Source: Streptomyces roseolilacinus
GTDB taxonomy: Bacteria; Actinomycetota; Actinomycetes; Streptomycetales; Streptomycetaceae
Length of the DNA stretch: 64,000 nucleotides
Direction of reading: 5' to 3'
Assembly (NCBI RefSeq): GCF_014649335.1
Contig: NZ_BMSV01000010.1
Coordinates: 62,001 to 126,000 of the forward strand
Part shown: positions 1-7,808 of the stretch, in pieces
Layout: the number at the start of each line of letters is the position of its first letter
Numbering within the stretch: position 1 is the first letter of the stretch
Made by a program: the position numbers and the translations under genes
Notes under the pieces: model-generated
What the model saw: the letters and a program-made list of their open reading frames with translations, nothing else
Told to the model about the DNA's origin: nothing
The model's database searches: none

Positions 1-1086
1 CTCGCCGTCGACATCGGCGCCCCCGACTACTTCGCGATCATGGTGCTGGCCTTCATCGCCGTCACCTCCGTCCTCGGCTCGTCCCGCGTCCGCGGCCTGG
101 CGTCCCTGCTGATCGGCCTCACCCTCGGCCTCATCGGCCTCGACCGGATGACCGGTCAGCCCCGGCTCACCCTCGGCTCGCTCCAGCTCGCCGACGGCAT
201 CGACGTGGTCATCGTCGCGGTCGGCCTCTTCGCCATCGGCGAGGCCCTGTGGGTCGCCGCGCACCTGCGCCGCCACGGCGCCACCGCCATCCCGGTCGGC
301 CGGCCCTGGCTGGCCCGGTCCGACCTGAGGCGCACCTGGAAGCCGTGGCTGCGCGGCCCGCTCATCGGCTTCCCGTTCGGCGCGATCCCGGCCGGTGGCG
401 CGGAGATCCCGACGTTCCTGTCGTACGTCACCGAGAAGCGGCTCTCCCGGCACAAGGACGAGTTCGGGCACGGCGCCATCGAGGGGGTGGCCGGGCCGGA
501 GTCCGCCGCGTCCGCCTCCGCCGCCGGCACCCTCGTCTCGATGCTCACCCTGGGCCTGCCCACGACGGCCGTCGCCGCCGTCATGCTCGCCGCGTTCCAG
601 CAGTACGGCATCCAGCCGGGCCCCCTGCTGTTCGAACGCGAACCGCAGCTCGTGTGGGGCCTGATCGCCTCCCTGTTCGTCGGGATGGTGCTCCTGCTGG
701 CGCTGAACCTGCCGCTCGCCCCGGTGTGGGCGAAGCTGCTGCGGGTGCCCCGCCCCTACCTGTACGCGGGCATCCTGTTCTTCGCCGCGGTCGGCGCGTA
801 CGCGGTCGGCGGCGAGGCGCTGGACCTGGTGGTCCTGCTGGCCGTCGGCCTCCTCGGATTCGGCATGCGGCGCTACGGCCTGCCGGTGCTGCCCGCCGTG
901 ATCGGCGTCATCCTCGGCCCGGCCGCCGAGCAGCAGCTGCGCCGCGCCCTCCAGATCAGCGACGGCAGCCTCACCGGCCTGGTGAACACGCCGTTCTCCG
1001 TCACCGTGTACGCGGTCGTCGCGCTGCTGCTGGCCTGGCCGCTGATCCGGAAGGCGATCACCCGCCGCCGTAACCTGACGGCATGA
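1..1086 (+). CDS. tctA: Tripartite tricarboxylate transporter permease, TctA family (5' end outside window)
   Basis: This is the large membrane subunit of a TTT-type secondary transporter, which takes up citrate-like or other carboxylates with a periplasmic-type binding protein (TctC) and a small subunit (TctB). The reading frame is open from base 1, so the gene is truncated at the window edge. The visible part is strongly hydrophobic, with about seven membrane segments. It carries the family signature of a glycine-rich, proline-containing loop (FPFGAIPAGGAEIPTF) followed by a second conserved stretch, LVSMLTLGLPTTAVAAVML. It ends with a basic tail. Its TGA overlaps the ATG of the following acetyltransferase gene (ATGA), so the two are translationally coupled. 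TctB and TctC should lie just outside the window. The substrate cannot be read from the sequence. Confidence 0.9.
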   Translation, partial: LAVDIGAPDYFAIMVLAFIAVTSVLGSSRVRGLASLLIGLTLGLIGLDRMTGQPRLTLGSLQLADGIDVVIVAVGLFAIGEALWVAAHLRRHGATAIPVGRPWLARSDLRRTWKPWLRGPLIGFPFGAIPAGGAEIPTFLSYVTEKRLSRHKDEFGHGAIEGVAGPESAASASAAGTLVSMLTLGLPTTAVAAVMLAAFQQYGIQPGPLLFEREPQLVWGLIASLFVGMVLLLALNLPLAPVWAKLLRVPRPYLYAGILFFAAVGAYAVGGEALDLVVLLAVGLLGFGMRRYGLPVLPAVIGVILGPAAEQQLRRALQISDGSLTGLVNTPFSVTVYAVVALLLAWPLIRKAITRRRNLTA

Positions 1087-1538
1087 CACACGCCCCCGAC
1101 GACATCCGCCCCGCCGGCCCCGCCGACGTGCCCGCCGTGCGGGCCGTCACCGACGCGGCCTACCACCCCTACATCGCGCGGATCGGCCTCGTACCGGCCC
1201 CGATGGAGGCGGACCACGCCGCCGACGTGGCGGCGGGGCGGGTGTTCGTCGCGGGGGACCCGGTGCGGGGCCTGGTCGTGGTCCGCACCGAGCCGGGCCA
1301 CCTGTACCTCGACAGCGTCGCCGTCCACCCGGACGCCCGGGGCACCGGCCTCGGCCGCCGCCTCCTCGCCTTCGTCGAGGACCGCGTCCGCGCCCTGGGC
1401 CTGCCCGAGGTGCGGCTGCTGACGAACGCGATGATGTGGGAGAACCAGAGGATGTACGAGCGCTACGGCTACGAGGTCGTCGAGCGCCGCAAGGACGGCC
1501 CCTACGACCGCGTCCACTACCGCAAGCCGCTGCCCTGA
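1083..1538 (+). CDS. GNAT family N-acetyltransferase
   Basis: This is a single-domain Gcn5-related acetyltransferase of 151 residues, the usual length for the family. Motif A is visible as a beta-strand (LYLDSVAVHPDARG) followed by the acetyl-CoA pyrophosphate loop RGTGLGRRLL. The C-terminal motif B region contains NQRMYERYGYEVVERR, typical of small-molecule GNATs. The start ATG overlaps the stop of tctA by four bases, so it is probably made from the same transcript, though a functional link to transport is not implied. The acceptor substrate is unknown. It ends 21 bases into the 3' end of the convergent DUF402 gene. Confidence 0.85.
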   Translation: MTHAPDDIRPAGPADVPAVRAVTDAAYHPYIARIGLVPAPMEADHAADVAAGRVFVAGDPVRGLVVVRTEPGHLYLDSVAVHPDARGTGLGRRLLAFVEDRVRALGLPEVRLLTNAMMWENQRMYERYGYEVVERRKDGPYDRVHYRKPLP

Positions 1539-1999
1539 CGGGCCAGGGCCTCCAGCGCGTCCAGCGCCTCCACCGCGCGGGCGGCCGCGTCCGGGTCCCG
1601 CTCCGCGAGGCCGCTCGCCGCGAACTCGTCCTCGTCCAGCCGCAGCACCAGCCGCCGGTCCGCCGACACCCACAGGTCCAGGTCCAGGTCCTCCACGACC
1701 ACCTCCCCGGCCCGCACCTCGGCGGGCCGGGTGACGTCGCAGTACCAGCCCTTCAGCGTCCCGTCGGCGGCCCGCACCTCCTTCACCGAGTACCACCGGT
1801 CCCGCCGGTAGTGCTCGGTGAACACGTCCCCGGGCTCGAACCGCACGAAGCCGAAGTCCCGCACCCCCTCGCCCGCCCACGCGGCGCGGACGGTGAGCAC
1901 CGTGCCGTCGTCGGTGACCACCTCCGCCGGGTAGCGGATCTTCACCCGGCCCGCCTTGACGAGGACGACGTCCACGACGTCACCCGAGCGTGCCGACAT
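1517..1999 (-). CDS. DUF402 domain protein
   Basis: This is a small DUF402 protein of 160 residues. The family fold is a beta-barrel seen in FomD-like nucleotide phosphohydrolases and related RNA-processing proteins. Family features visible are the block GWYCDVTRPAE followed by VVVEDLDLDLWV and LRLDEDEF; these acidic and tyrosine residues form the metal site in characterised members. I chose the ATG at 1999 because the longer frame upstream is arginine/serine-rich and looks non-coding. That start lies within the last 20 bases of the upstream tandem-GNAT gene, so the pair is a coupled two-gene unit. The activity is inferred from the family only. Confidence 0.8.
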   Translation of the reverse strand: MSARSGDVVDVVLVKAGRVKIRYPAEVVTDDGTVLTVRAAWAGEGVRDFGFVRFEPGDVFTEHYRRDRWYSVKEVRAADGTLKGWYCDVTRPAEVRAGEVVVEDLDLDLWVSADRRLVLRLDEDEFAASGLAERDPDAAARAVEALDALEALARQGSGLR

Positions 2000-2903
2000 G
2001 GCGCACCTCCGTCGCGCACGGCTCGTACCCGAAGCGCCGGTTGATCGCGAGCATCGGCCCGTTCTCGGAGTCATTGCTCGTGTACGCCTCCACGCAGCCG
2101 GCCGCGCGGGCCCGGCGCAGCGACTCGGCCTTGGCGAGCGTGGCCAGCCCCCGCCCCCGGTGGGCGCGCAGCGTGCCCGTCATCGCCGACACGTACCGCC
2201 CCTCGCCGTCCGTGTGTGCGGCGCTGAACGCGGCGACGGCCCCGTCCACCAGCACCACCGCCGTCAACTCCCGGTCGAGCAGCGGGTCGTTCCAGGTGTC
2301 GGCGAGCCACTCCTCGTAGTCGCCCAGGCCGAAGGGGATGTCGGTCGGCTCGTCCGCCGTGACCTCCGTGTCCGCCGCGTACATCGGCCGCGGGTCGGCG
2401 GCGAAGTCCGCCGCCGTGCGCAGCTCCACACCGGGCGGCAGCACGGCGGGCCGCTCCGGCAGCCTCGCCGACGCCAGGTCCAGCCGCTGGTAGCGGAGGG
2501 TGCGCGCGGGCCGGTAGCCGCGCGCCTCGGCGAACGCCCGGCACTCCGGCGCGTCCAGGGCCCAGGTGTACACCTCGCGCGCGCCGAGGCCCGCCAGGTA
2601 CTCCTCGGCGGTGCGCAGCAGCGCCCCGCCCACCCCGCGGCCCCGGTGGGCCGGGTGCACGACGGGGGTGGTGAACGCCTGGCCCGGTTCCGGGGACTCG
2701 TACACCACGCCCGCGTTGGCGTAGCCGGCGACCTCACCGTCCAGCTCGGCGACCAGCATCAGGTAGCGGCGGGCGGGCGGCGCGGCGCGGTACTCGTTCA
2801 CCAGGGACGCGGGCGTCGTCACGAGGTACGGCGCCGCGGCGCGCCGCACCCGGACGACGGCCGCCGCGTCCTCGGACAGGAACTCACGGACGATGACAGT
2901 CAT
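1980..2903 (-). CDS. Tandem-GNAT acetyltransferase (MshD-like architecture)
   Basis: The protein has 307 residues with two GNAT domains, each with its own acetyl-CoA loop: HPAHRGRGVGGALL in the N-terminal half and RAHRGRGLATLAKAESLRRA in the C-terminal half. This double layout is shared by mycothiol synthase and other actinobacterial acetyltransferases, but nothing seen makes it MshD itself. The ATG at 2903 begins MTVIVREFLSEDAAAV, the normal start of a GNAT fold; the longer open frame upstream runs over the divergent regulator and is rejected. It overlaps the DUF402 gene by 20 bases. The substrate is unknown. Confidence 0.82.
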   Translation of the reverse strand: MTVIVREFLSEDAAAVVRVRRAAAPYLVTTPASLVNEYRAAPPARRYLMLVAELDGEVAGYANAGVVYESPEPGQAFTTPVVHPAHRGRGVGGALLRTAEEYLAGLGAREVYTWALDAPECRAFAEARGYRPARTLRYQRLDLASARLPERPAVLPPGVELRTAADFAADPRPMYAADTEVTADEPTDIPFGLGDYEEWLADTWNDPLLDRELTAVVLVDGAVAAFSAAHTDGEGRYVSAMTGTLRAHRGRGLATLAKAESLRRARAAGCVEAYTSNDSENGPMLAINRRFGYEPCATEVRHVGTLG

Positions 2904-2975
2904 GGACGCCGACGCTATGCGCGCACCCCTCCCCGCCGCCTCCCGATTTCCGCCCGGTGGGGGAGAATCGGCCCC

Positions 2976-3350
2976 GTGACGCTGCAGATCGCCCTCGACC
3001 CGGACGCGAACGTCCCCCCGTACGAGCAACTCCGCTCCCAGATCGCGGACCAGGCCCGCTCCGGCCGGCTGCCCGTCGGCCGCAAGCTGCCGACCGTGCG
3101 GGGCCTCGCGGAGGAGCTGGGCCTCGCCGCCAACACGGTCGCCAAGGCGTACCGGGCGCTGGAGGCGGACGGCGTGATCGAGACCCGGGGCCGCGCCGGC
3201 ACGTTCGTCGCGGCGGCCGGCGACGCCGCCGAACGCCACGCGGCCGCGGCGGCCGCCGCCTACGCCCGGGAGGCCCACCGCCTGGGGCTGACCCGGGCCG
3301 AGGCCCAGGCGGCGGTGGCCGACGCCCTGCGCGCGGTGTACGGGGCGTGA
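2976..3350 (+). CDS. Small GntR-family regulator (YtrA-like)
   Basis: This is a 124-residue transcription factor made of a GntR winged helix (about residues 12-78, PYEQLRSQIADQARSG through DGVIETRGRAGTFV) and a short alpha-helical tail. It lacks the large FCD or UTRA effector domain, so it belongs to the short YtrA-type group, which usually control ABC-type efflux genes; none is adjacent here. Translation starts at GTG 2976. Only 72 bp separate it from the divergent tandem-GNAT gene, so autoregulation and control of that gene are possible. The ligand is unknown. Confidence 0.85.
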   Translation: MTLQIALDPDANVPPYEQLRSQIADQARSGRLPVGRKLPTVRGLAEELGLAANTVAKAYRALEADGVIETRGRAGTFVAAAGDAAERHAAAAAAAYAREAHRLGLTRAEAQAAVADALRAVYGA

Positions 3351-3386
3351 GCCCTCCGGGGAGCCCCGCGTGTCCCGGGGGGAGCC

Positions 3387-4478
3387 CTACAGGTACAGTC
3401 CCGCGCCCGCGCTCCGCGGCTCCGGCAGGGACGTGGGGCTGGTGCCGCGCCGCAGGGCGTACAGCTCCGCGAGGGTGGCGCCGTCCCGGCCGACGCCCTC
3501 CTCGCCGCCCAGCCAGGTGACCGCCTCGGCGCGGGTCAGCGGCCCGACCTCGACGCGGGCCAGGCACCGGCCGGGCCGGACGACCGCCGGGTGCAGCCGC
3601 TCCAGGTCCTCGTTGGTGGTGACGCCGACGAGGACGTTGCGGCCCTGCCCCAGCAGCCCGTCCGTCAGGTTCAGCAGCCGTGACAGGGCCTGTCCCGCCG
3701 TGTGCTTGGCCTCGCCGCGGATCAGCTCGTCGCAGTCCTCCAGGAGCAGCAGCCGCCAGCGGCCCTTCGCCGTGCCGTCGTCCTCGCCGATCGCGATGTC
3801 CATCAGGTAGCCGACGTCCCCGAACAGCCGCTCCGGGTCGAGGACGCAGTCCACCTGGCACCAGTCCCGCCACGAGCGGGCGAGGGTGCGCAGCGCGGAG
3901 GTCTTGCCCGTGCCGGGCGGGCCGTGCAGGAGCAGCAGCCGGCCCGCGACGTCGTCGGGCGTGACCTTCATCAGCCGGTCCAGCGCGTCCGCGACGGGCG
4001 CCGTGTAGTTGGGCCGCACCTCGTCCCAGGAGCCGGCGGAGATCTGGCGGGTCGTGCGGTGCGCGCCGCGCCGCGGGGACAGGTACCAAAAGCCCATGGT
4101 GACGTCGTCGGGGCGCGGTTCGGCCTCGTCCTGGGCGCCGTCCGTCGCCTCGGCCAGGACCCTTTCGGCCAGGTCGTCGTCGACGGCGGTGACCGTGACG
4201 TCCGCGCCCCGGTTCCAGCGGGACACGAGCAGCGTCCACCCCTCGCCCTCCGCGAGGACGGCGCCGCGGTCGTCCGCGCGGGCGGACCGCAGCACCGTCG
4301 CACCCGGCGGGAGCAGCGTCGCACCCGGCCTGACCCGGTCGAGGCTGCGGCTGCGCGAGTGCGGTTGCTCACCGGTCGCGAAACGGCCGAGGAACAGCGC
4401 GTCGATCACGTCGGAGGGGGAGTCGCTGTCGTCGACGGTGAGGCGGATCGGCAGTGCGTCCTGCGGGTTGGCTGACAT
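3387..4478 (-). CDS. AAA ATPase with DUF5925 N-terminal domain
   Basis: This is a cytoplasmic ATPase of 363 residues. An N-terminal actinobacterial DUF5925 region of about 150 residues precedes a single AAA module: Walker A GPPGTGKTSALRTLA near residue 186, Walker B LLLLEDCDEL, a sensor-like VGVTTNEDLERLHPAVVRPGR, and an arginine finger candidate in that last block. This is the classical AAA (FtsH/BCS1-like) pattern. It may act as a remodelling ATPase, but the substrate is unknown. The ATG at 4478 is preferred because conserved-looking sequence begins at MSANPQDALPI; twelve more codons are open upstream. Confidence 0.82.
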   Translation of the reverse strand: MSANPQDALPIRLTVDDSDSPSDVIDALFLGRFATGEQPHSRSRSLDRVRPGATLLPPGATVLRSARADDRGAVLAEGEGWTLLVSRWNRGADVTVTAVDDDLAERVLAEATDGAQDEAEPRPDDVTMGFWYLSPRRGAHRTTRQISAGSWDEVRPNYTAPVADALDRLMKVTPDDVAGRLLLLHGPPGTGKTSALRTLARSWRDWCQVDCVLDPERLFGDVGYLMDIAIGEDDGTAKGRWRLLLLEDCDELIRGEAKHTAGQALSRLLNLTDGLLGQGRNVLVGVTTNEDLERLHPAVVRPGRCLARVEVGPLTRAEAVTWLGGEEGVGRDGATLAELYALRRGTSPTSLPEPRSAGAGLYL

Positions 4479-4846
4479 GCGCCCCATGATCCGGCACACC
4501 CGCCGCCCCCGCACCGCTTTTCGCCCCGCCGCGCCGCCCGCCGCCCGCCGCCGTACGGGCCGGGAAGGTTGCCCGGCGCCCGGGTGAACGGCCGGTGCGC
4601 CGCAGGGGCGCGGGGCGGGCGCCGCGGCGCCCCGTACCGGGGGAGGGCGGACCGGCGCGGGCGGGGGGTGCGCTGGTCAGGCCGACTCCGCGGGCGCGCG
4701 GGGGAGTTGGGCGGCGCACGCGGGTGCCGCGTGACGCGCCCCCTCCGAACGGGGGAAAGCGCGGACGAACGCCGTCACCACTATTGGCATGGACACGTCC
4801 CCACTGCTACCAAGGGGCAGGCAGTGATCCTGCGACAGGGGGTTCC
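4479..4846. other. Divergent intergenic region, 368 bp
   Basis: No gene is supported here; frames that stay open are arginine/glycine-rich and look like GC artefacts. The left part is extremely GC-rich. A small hairpin (CCCCC, 7-nt loop, GGGGG) lies at 4739-4755. The last 70 bp are less GC-rich and hold the likely promoter of the lipase gene. Confidence 0.6.
4784..4812 (+). promoter_or_regulatory. Candidate promoter of the SGNH lipase gene
   Basis: TTGGCA at 4784-4789 is followed after 17 bp by CTACCA at 4807-4812, about 35 bp before the start codon. The -35 resembles the housekeeping consensus and the -10 is weak. This is the only AT-richer patch in the region. Inference only. Confidence 0.3.
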
Positions 4847-5656
4847 ATGAAAACGTCCCGCGTCGGCGCGCTCGCGTCCTCGCTCCTTCTCGGCGCCGCC
4901 CTCACCCTCACCGGTGCGGGGGCCGCCCAGGCCGACTCCTCGACCGCCGCCGTCGACTACGTGGCCCTCGGCGACTCCTACTCCTCCGGCGTCGGAGCCG
5001 GCGCGTACGACACCGCCAGCGGCTCCTGCAAGCGCACGCCCCGCGCCTACCCCGCCCTCTGGGCGGCCGCCAACGCTCCCTCGTCGTTCGCGTTCACCGC
5101 CTGCTCGGGCGCGCGCACGGGCGACGTGACGGCCAACCAGCTCGGACCGCTCAACAGCGGGACGGACCTCGTCTCCCTGACCGTCGGCGGCAACGACGCG
5201 GGCTTCGCCGACGTCATGACGACCTGCGTCCTGCAGTCCGAGGCCACCTGCCTCCAGCGCATCAACGAGGCCAGGAGTTTCGTCGACACGACGCTGCCCG
5301 GCCGCCTCGACACCGTGTACCGCGCCGTCCGCGGCAAGGCCCCGTCCGCCCGGGTCGTCGTCCTCGGCTACCCCCGGTTCTACAAGCTGAGCGGCTCCTG
5401 CGTCGCCGGCCTCACGGAGAACGAGCGGAGCGCCATCAACGGCGCCGCCGACCACCTCAACGCCGCCACCGCCAAGCGCGCCGCCGACCACGGCTTCACC
5501 TTCGGCGACGTCACCCCGACCTTCGCCGGCCACGAGATCTGCTCCGGCTCGGCATGGCTGCACAGCGTCAACTGGCTCAACATCGGCGAGTCGTACCACC
5601 CCACGGCCGCGGGCCAGTCGGGCGGCTACCTCCCGGTCCTCAGGAACGCCGCGTAG
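4847..5656 (+). CDS. Secreted SGNH-family lipase/esterase
   Basis: This is an exported serine esterase of 269 residues, the length of the extracellular Streptomyces lipases of the GDSL/SGNH group. A Sec signal peptide (about residues 1-29, ending GAAQA-DS) precedes the catalytic domain. Block I is LGDSYSSG with nucleophile Ser44, block III is VGGNDAGF with Asn116, and block V is HPTAAGQ with catalytic His251. Six cysteines in the mature part are consistent with the three disulfides of this group. It would hydrolyse lipid or ester substrates outside the cell. The ATG at 4847 is chosen because it begins the signal peptide and follows a purine-rich ACAGGGGG. A strong terminator follows at 5680-5707. 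Confidence 0.92.
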   Translation: MKTSRVGALASSLLLGAALTLTGAGAAQADSSTAAVDYVALGDSYSSGVGAGAYDTASGSCKRTPRAYPALWAAANAPSSFAFTACSGARTGDVTANQLGPLNSGTDLVSLTVGGNDAGFADVMTTCVLQSEATCLQRINEARSFVDTTLPGRLDTVYRAVRGKAPSARVVVLGYPRFYKLSGSCVAGLTENERSAINGAADHLNAATAKRAADHGFTFGDVTPTFAGHEICSGSAWLHSVNWLNIGESYHPTAAGQSGGYLPVLRNAA

Positions 5657-5679
5657 GCGCGGACGCGCCGCCCGGCCCC

Positions 5680-5707
5680 GGCGGCGGGGCCACCCCGCCC
5701 CGCCGCC
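5680..5707 (+). terminator. Terminator of the lipase gene
   Basis: Perfect 11-bp stem GGCGGCGGGGC / GCCCCGCCGCC with a 6-nt loop, 24 bp after the lipase stop. There is no T-tract, as is common in Streptomyces. Confidence 0.65.
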
Positions 5708-5741
5708 AGGGCACGACCGCGTGCACCACCGCGCCCGCCAC

Positions 5742-5864
5742 CGGCGCCGGCACCACCGCCCGCGCCGCGACCTCCCGCCCCCGTACCCCGTCCCGGGCCC
5801 GCCACACCGTGCCCGCGCGTCCCGCGCCCGGCGCACCGACCAACCGGTAACACCTCGCCACCAG
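5742..5864 (-). pseudogene. Remnant of a Ser/Thr protein kinase N-lobe
   Basis: A minus-strand frame encodes RCYRLVGAPGAGRAGTVW followed by RARDGVRGREVAARAVV. It aligns without gaps to the start of actinobacterial Hanks-type kinases, whose usual form is RYRL, a glycine-rich loop ending GMGTVW, then RARD and REVAVK. The ATP-binding lysine is replaced (VAAR instead of VAVK), the catalytic lobe is missing, and the frame stops at 5640 inside the 3' end of the lipase gene. The only in-frame starts upstream are weak (TTG/GTG near 5972-5978) without a clear Shine-Dalgarno. The lipase terminator is embedded in the frame. I read it as a decayed kinase fragment; a short expressed protein cannot be excluded. 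Confidence 0.4.
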
Positions 5865-5984
5865 CCTTTTCCCGCCCGCCCCTTGACGCGTGACGGCCCC
5901 TTCCCCGCCTCGGCGACGGCCCGCGGGAGCCCGGCCAACTCGCCCTGGAACCAGACATATTCGAAGAGTCACCGTCAACCCGCG

Positions 5985-6015
5985 TATCCGGGAGGTGAAT
6001 CCCGATACCGGGATA
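5985..6015. promoter_or_regulatory. Clustered inverted TATCCGGGA-type motifs
   Basis: Three overlapping copies of a TATCC(C)GG-like motif alternate in orientation: TATCCGGGA at 5985, TCCCGATA at 6000 and CCGGGATA at 6008. They lie 74-104 bp before the small gene at 6089. The arrangement resembles a regulator binding site, but no regulator is assigned. Confidence 0.3.
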
Positions 6016-6088
6016 CACGGCTGCGAGGCGGGGACGATAGGGTTAACGTTGGCCCGGGCCGGGTGCCCTTGTACGGGTGGGGAGTGTC

Positions 6089-6352
6089 ATGGAACAGATA
6101 ACGATGCGCAGCAGGGCACGTGTGCCCGCCATCACCTGCGGGAGCAGCGCGACCAGTTCACGTCTCGACCGCCACCTCGCGGTGCTCGGCGGCCCCGCCG
6201 TCCCGCAGCGCGAGACCGCCGAGGCGACGTCCCTGATGCTGGAGCTGACGTCACGCGACGTCGCGCACCGGCACCGCAGCAAGAGCGCGCGCGTCTCGCT
6301 CTTCGCGCCGCTGCGCCGACTGCGCCGCTCGCTCTTCGGCAACCACGGCTGA
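6089..6352 (+). CDS. Small conserved-type hypothetical protein
   Basis: This 87-residue protein starts at ATG 6089 (MEQITMRSRARVPAITCG). It has no signal peptide and no membrane segment. The middle part is a possible amphipathic helix (VPQRETAEATSLMLELTSRD), and the tail is strongly basic (SLFAPLRRLRRSLF), which could contact nucleic acid or acidic membrane lipids. I believe similar short proteins occur in other Streptomyces, but no function is known to me. Codon choice has normal high GC3, unlike the overlapping minus-strand frame, which I reject. Confidence 0.6.
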   Translation: MEQITMRSRARVPAITCGSSATSSRLDRHLAVLGGPAVPQRETAEATSLMLELTSRDVAHRHRSKSARVSLFAPLRRLRRSLFGNHG

Positions 6353-6498
6353 GGCGGCCCCGCAGCCGACGAGGTCCGGCCGGCCGTTCACCCGTCAGCG
6401 CCCGCGCGAGACGGCTCCCACCCGGCCGTTCCTCGGCAGGACCGCACCCCGCCCACCGGTCCTGACCCCTCCCGGCCGCCCGCCGGCCACCACCCGCC

Positions 6499-7713
6499 TC
6501 ACCCGACCACACCGTCCCGGCGCAGAAGCGCGCACTCCCGCGCGTCCACGCCGAGTTCCCGCAGCACCGCGTCCGTGTGCTCACCCAGCCCCGGAACGGC
6601 TCCCATCAGCGCTTCCGGCCCGCCCGGCAGGGTGATCGGCGGGAGCAGCGCCCGCAGGGGCCCCACCGGCGAGCCGACCTCGCGCCACCGGTCCCGCGCC
6701 GCCAGCTGCGGGTGCGCGGCCAGGTCCGCGACCGTGTTCAGCCGCGCGCACGCGATGCCCGCCGCCTCCAGCCGCTCGACCGCCTCCGCCGTGCCCAGCA
6801 CGCCCAGCGCCCCACCGACCGCGGCGTCGGTCCGCTCCCGGTTCGCCACCCGCGCCGCGTTGGTCGCGAACGCCGGGTCCTCGCCCAGCTCCGGCCGCTT
6901 CAGGACCTGCTCCGCCAGCCGCCGCCACTCCCGGTCGTTCTGCACCGACAGCAGCACCTGCCCGCCGTCCGCCGTCGGGTAGGCGTCGTACGGGGCGATC
7001 ACCGCGTGGGCGACCCCCGTACGCGCCGGGGCCTCGCCCCCGTGCATCCCGTGGTGCAGCGGATGGCCCATCCACTCGGCCAGCGACTCCAGCATCGACA
7101 CCTCCACCGGCCCGCCGACCCCCGTCGTCGCCCGCCGCAGCAGCGCCGCCAGCACTCCGGAGAACGCGTACATCGCCGCCGCGATGTCCGCCGCGGGAAC
7201 GCCCGCCTTCACCGGCTGCTCCGGCGTGCCCGTCACCGACACGAGCCCCGCCTCGCACTGGACGAGCATGTCGTACGCCCGCTTGTGCGCGTACGGGCCG
7301 CCCGCCCCGTACCCGGAGACGTCCACCGCCACCAGGCGGGGGTGCGCCGCGCACAGCGTCGCCGCGTCCAGCCCCAGCCGGGCGGCCGCGCCCTGGGCCA
7401 GGTTCTGCACGAACACGTCCGCGCGCGCGACGAGCCGGCGCACCAGCGCGATGCCGCGCGGGTCCTTCAGGTCCACGGCCAGGGACTCCTTGCCCCGGTT
7501 GCACCACACGAAGTGGGAGGCGAGCCCGCGCGCGGCCGTGTCGTAGCCGCGCGCGAAGTCCCCTCCGTCCGGCCGTTCCACCTTGATCACCCGCGCCCCC
7601 AGGTCGGCGAGCTGACGGGTGGCGAACGGAGCCGAGACGGCCTGCTCGACGGCGACGACGGTGACCCCGTCGAGCGGCAGGGGAAGCGGCCGGGGCCGCG
7701 GATGGGTGCTCAT
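6499..7713 (-). CDS. CaiB/BaiF family (family III) CoA-transferase
   Basis: The 404-residue enzyme moves CoA between carboxylic acids. The N-terminal nucleotide-binding fold begins LDGVTVVAVEQAVSAPFAT, and the family block LADLGARVIKVERPDGGDFAR is intact. The catalytic aspartate that forms the acyl anhydride is Asp148 in KRAYDMLVQCEAG. The length is normal for the family. ATG 7713 is the only start that gives the standard N-terminus; the much longer open frame upstream runs antisense through the oxidase gene. It is separated from the upstream oxidase gene by a strong terminator, so it is probably transcribed alone. The acid substrate cannot be told from sequence. Confidence 0.88.
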   Translation of the reverse strand: MSTHPRPRPLPLPLDGVTVVAVEQAVSAPFATRQLADLGARVIKVERPDGGDFARGYDTAARGLASHFVWCNRGKESLAVDLKDPRGIALVRRLVARADVFVQNLAQGAAARLGLDAATLCAAHPRLVAVDVSGYGAGGPYAHKRAYDMLVQCEAGLVSVTGTPEQPVKAGVPAADIAAAMYAFSGVLAALLRRATTGVGGPVEVSMLESLAEWMGHPLHHGMHGGEAPARTGVAHAVIAPYDAYPTADGGQVLLSVQNDREWRRLAEQVLKRPELGEDPAFATNAARVANRERTDAAVGGALGVLGTAEAVERLEAAGIACARLNTVADLAAHPQLAARDRWREVGSPVGPLRALLPPITLPGGPEALMGAVPGLGEHTDAVLRELGVDARECALLRRDGVVG

Positions 7714-7758
7714 GACAGCCGTACCTACCGCGGACCGGCCGTCCTTGTCACCCCTCCG

Positions 7759-7792
7759 CCCCCGCGCCGCCGGCCGTGCGGCGGCGCGGGGG
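7759..7792 (-). terminator. Terminator downstream of the oxidase gene
   Basis: Stem CCCCCGCGCCGCC (7759-7771) / GGCGGCGCGGGGG (7780-7792) with one extra G-C pair and a 6-nt loop, lying between the oxidase stop and the CoA-transferase start. Confidence 0.6.
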
Positions 7793-7808
7793 CGCGGGGG
7801 CGGCCGGG

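Larger units (their letters stand above)
5657..6088. other. Intergenic region, 432 bp, with terminator, kinase-like remnant and repeat motif
   Basis: There is no intact gene. From left to right it holds the lipase terminator, a minus-strand kinase N-lobe remnant, an AT-richer stretch near 5950-5970, and a cluster of inverted TATCCGGGA motifs at 5985-6015 that may regulate the small gene starting at 6089. Confidence 0.55.

Noticed and set aside
2903..3278. N-terminal extension of the tandem-GNAT protein
   Set aside because: The extension overlaps the divergent GntR gene, has no conserved sequence, and the GNAT fold begins at the ATG at 2903.
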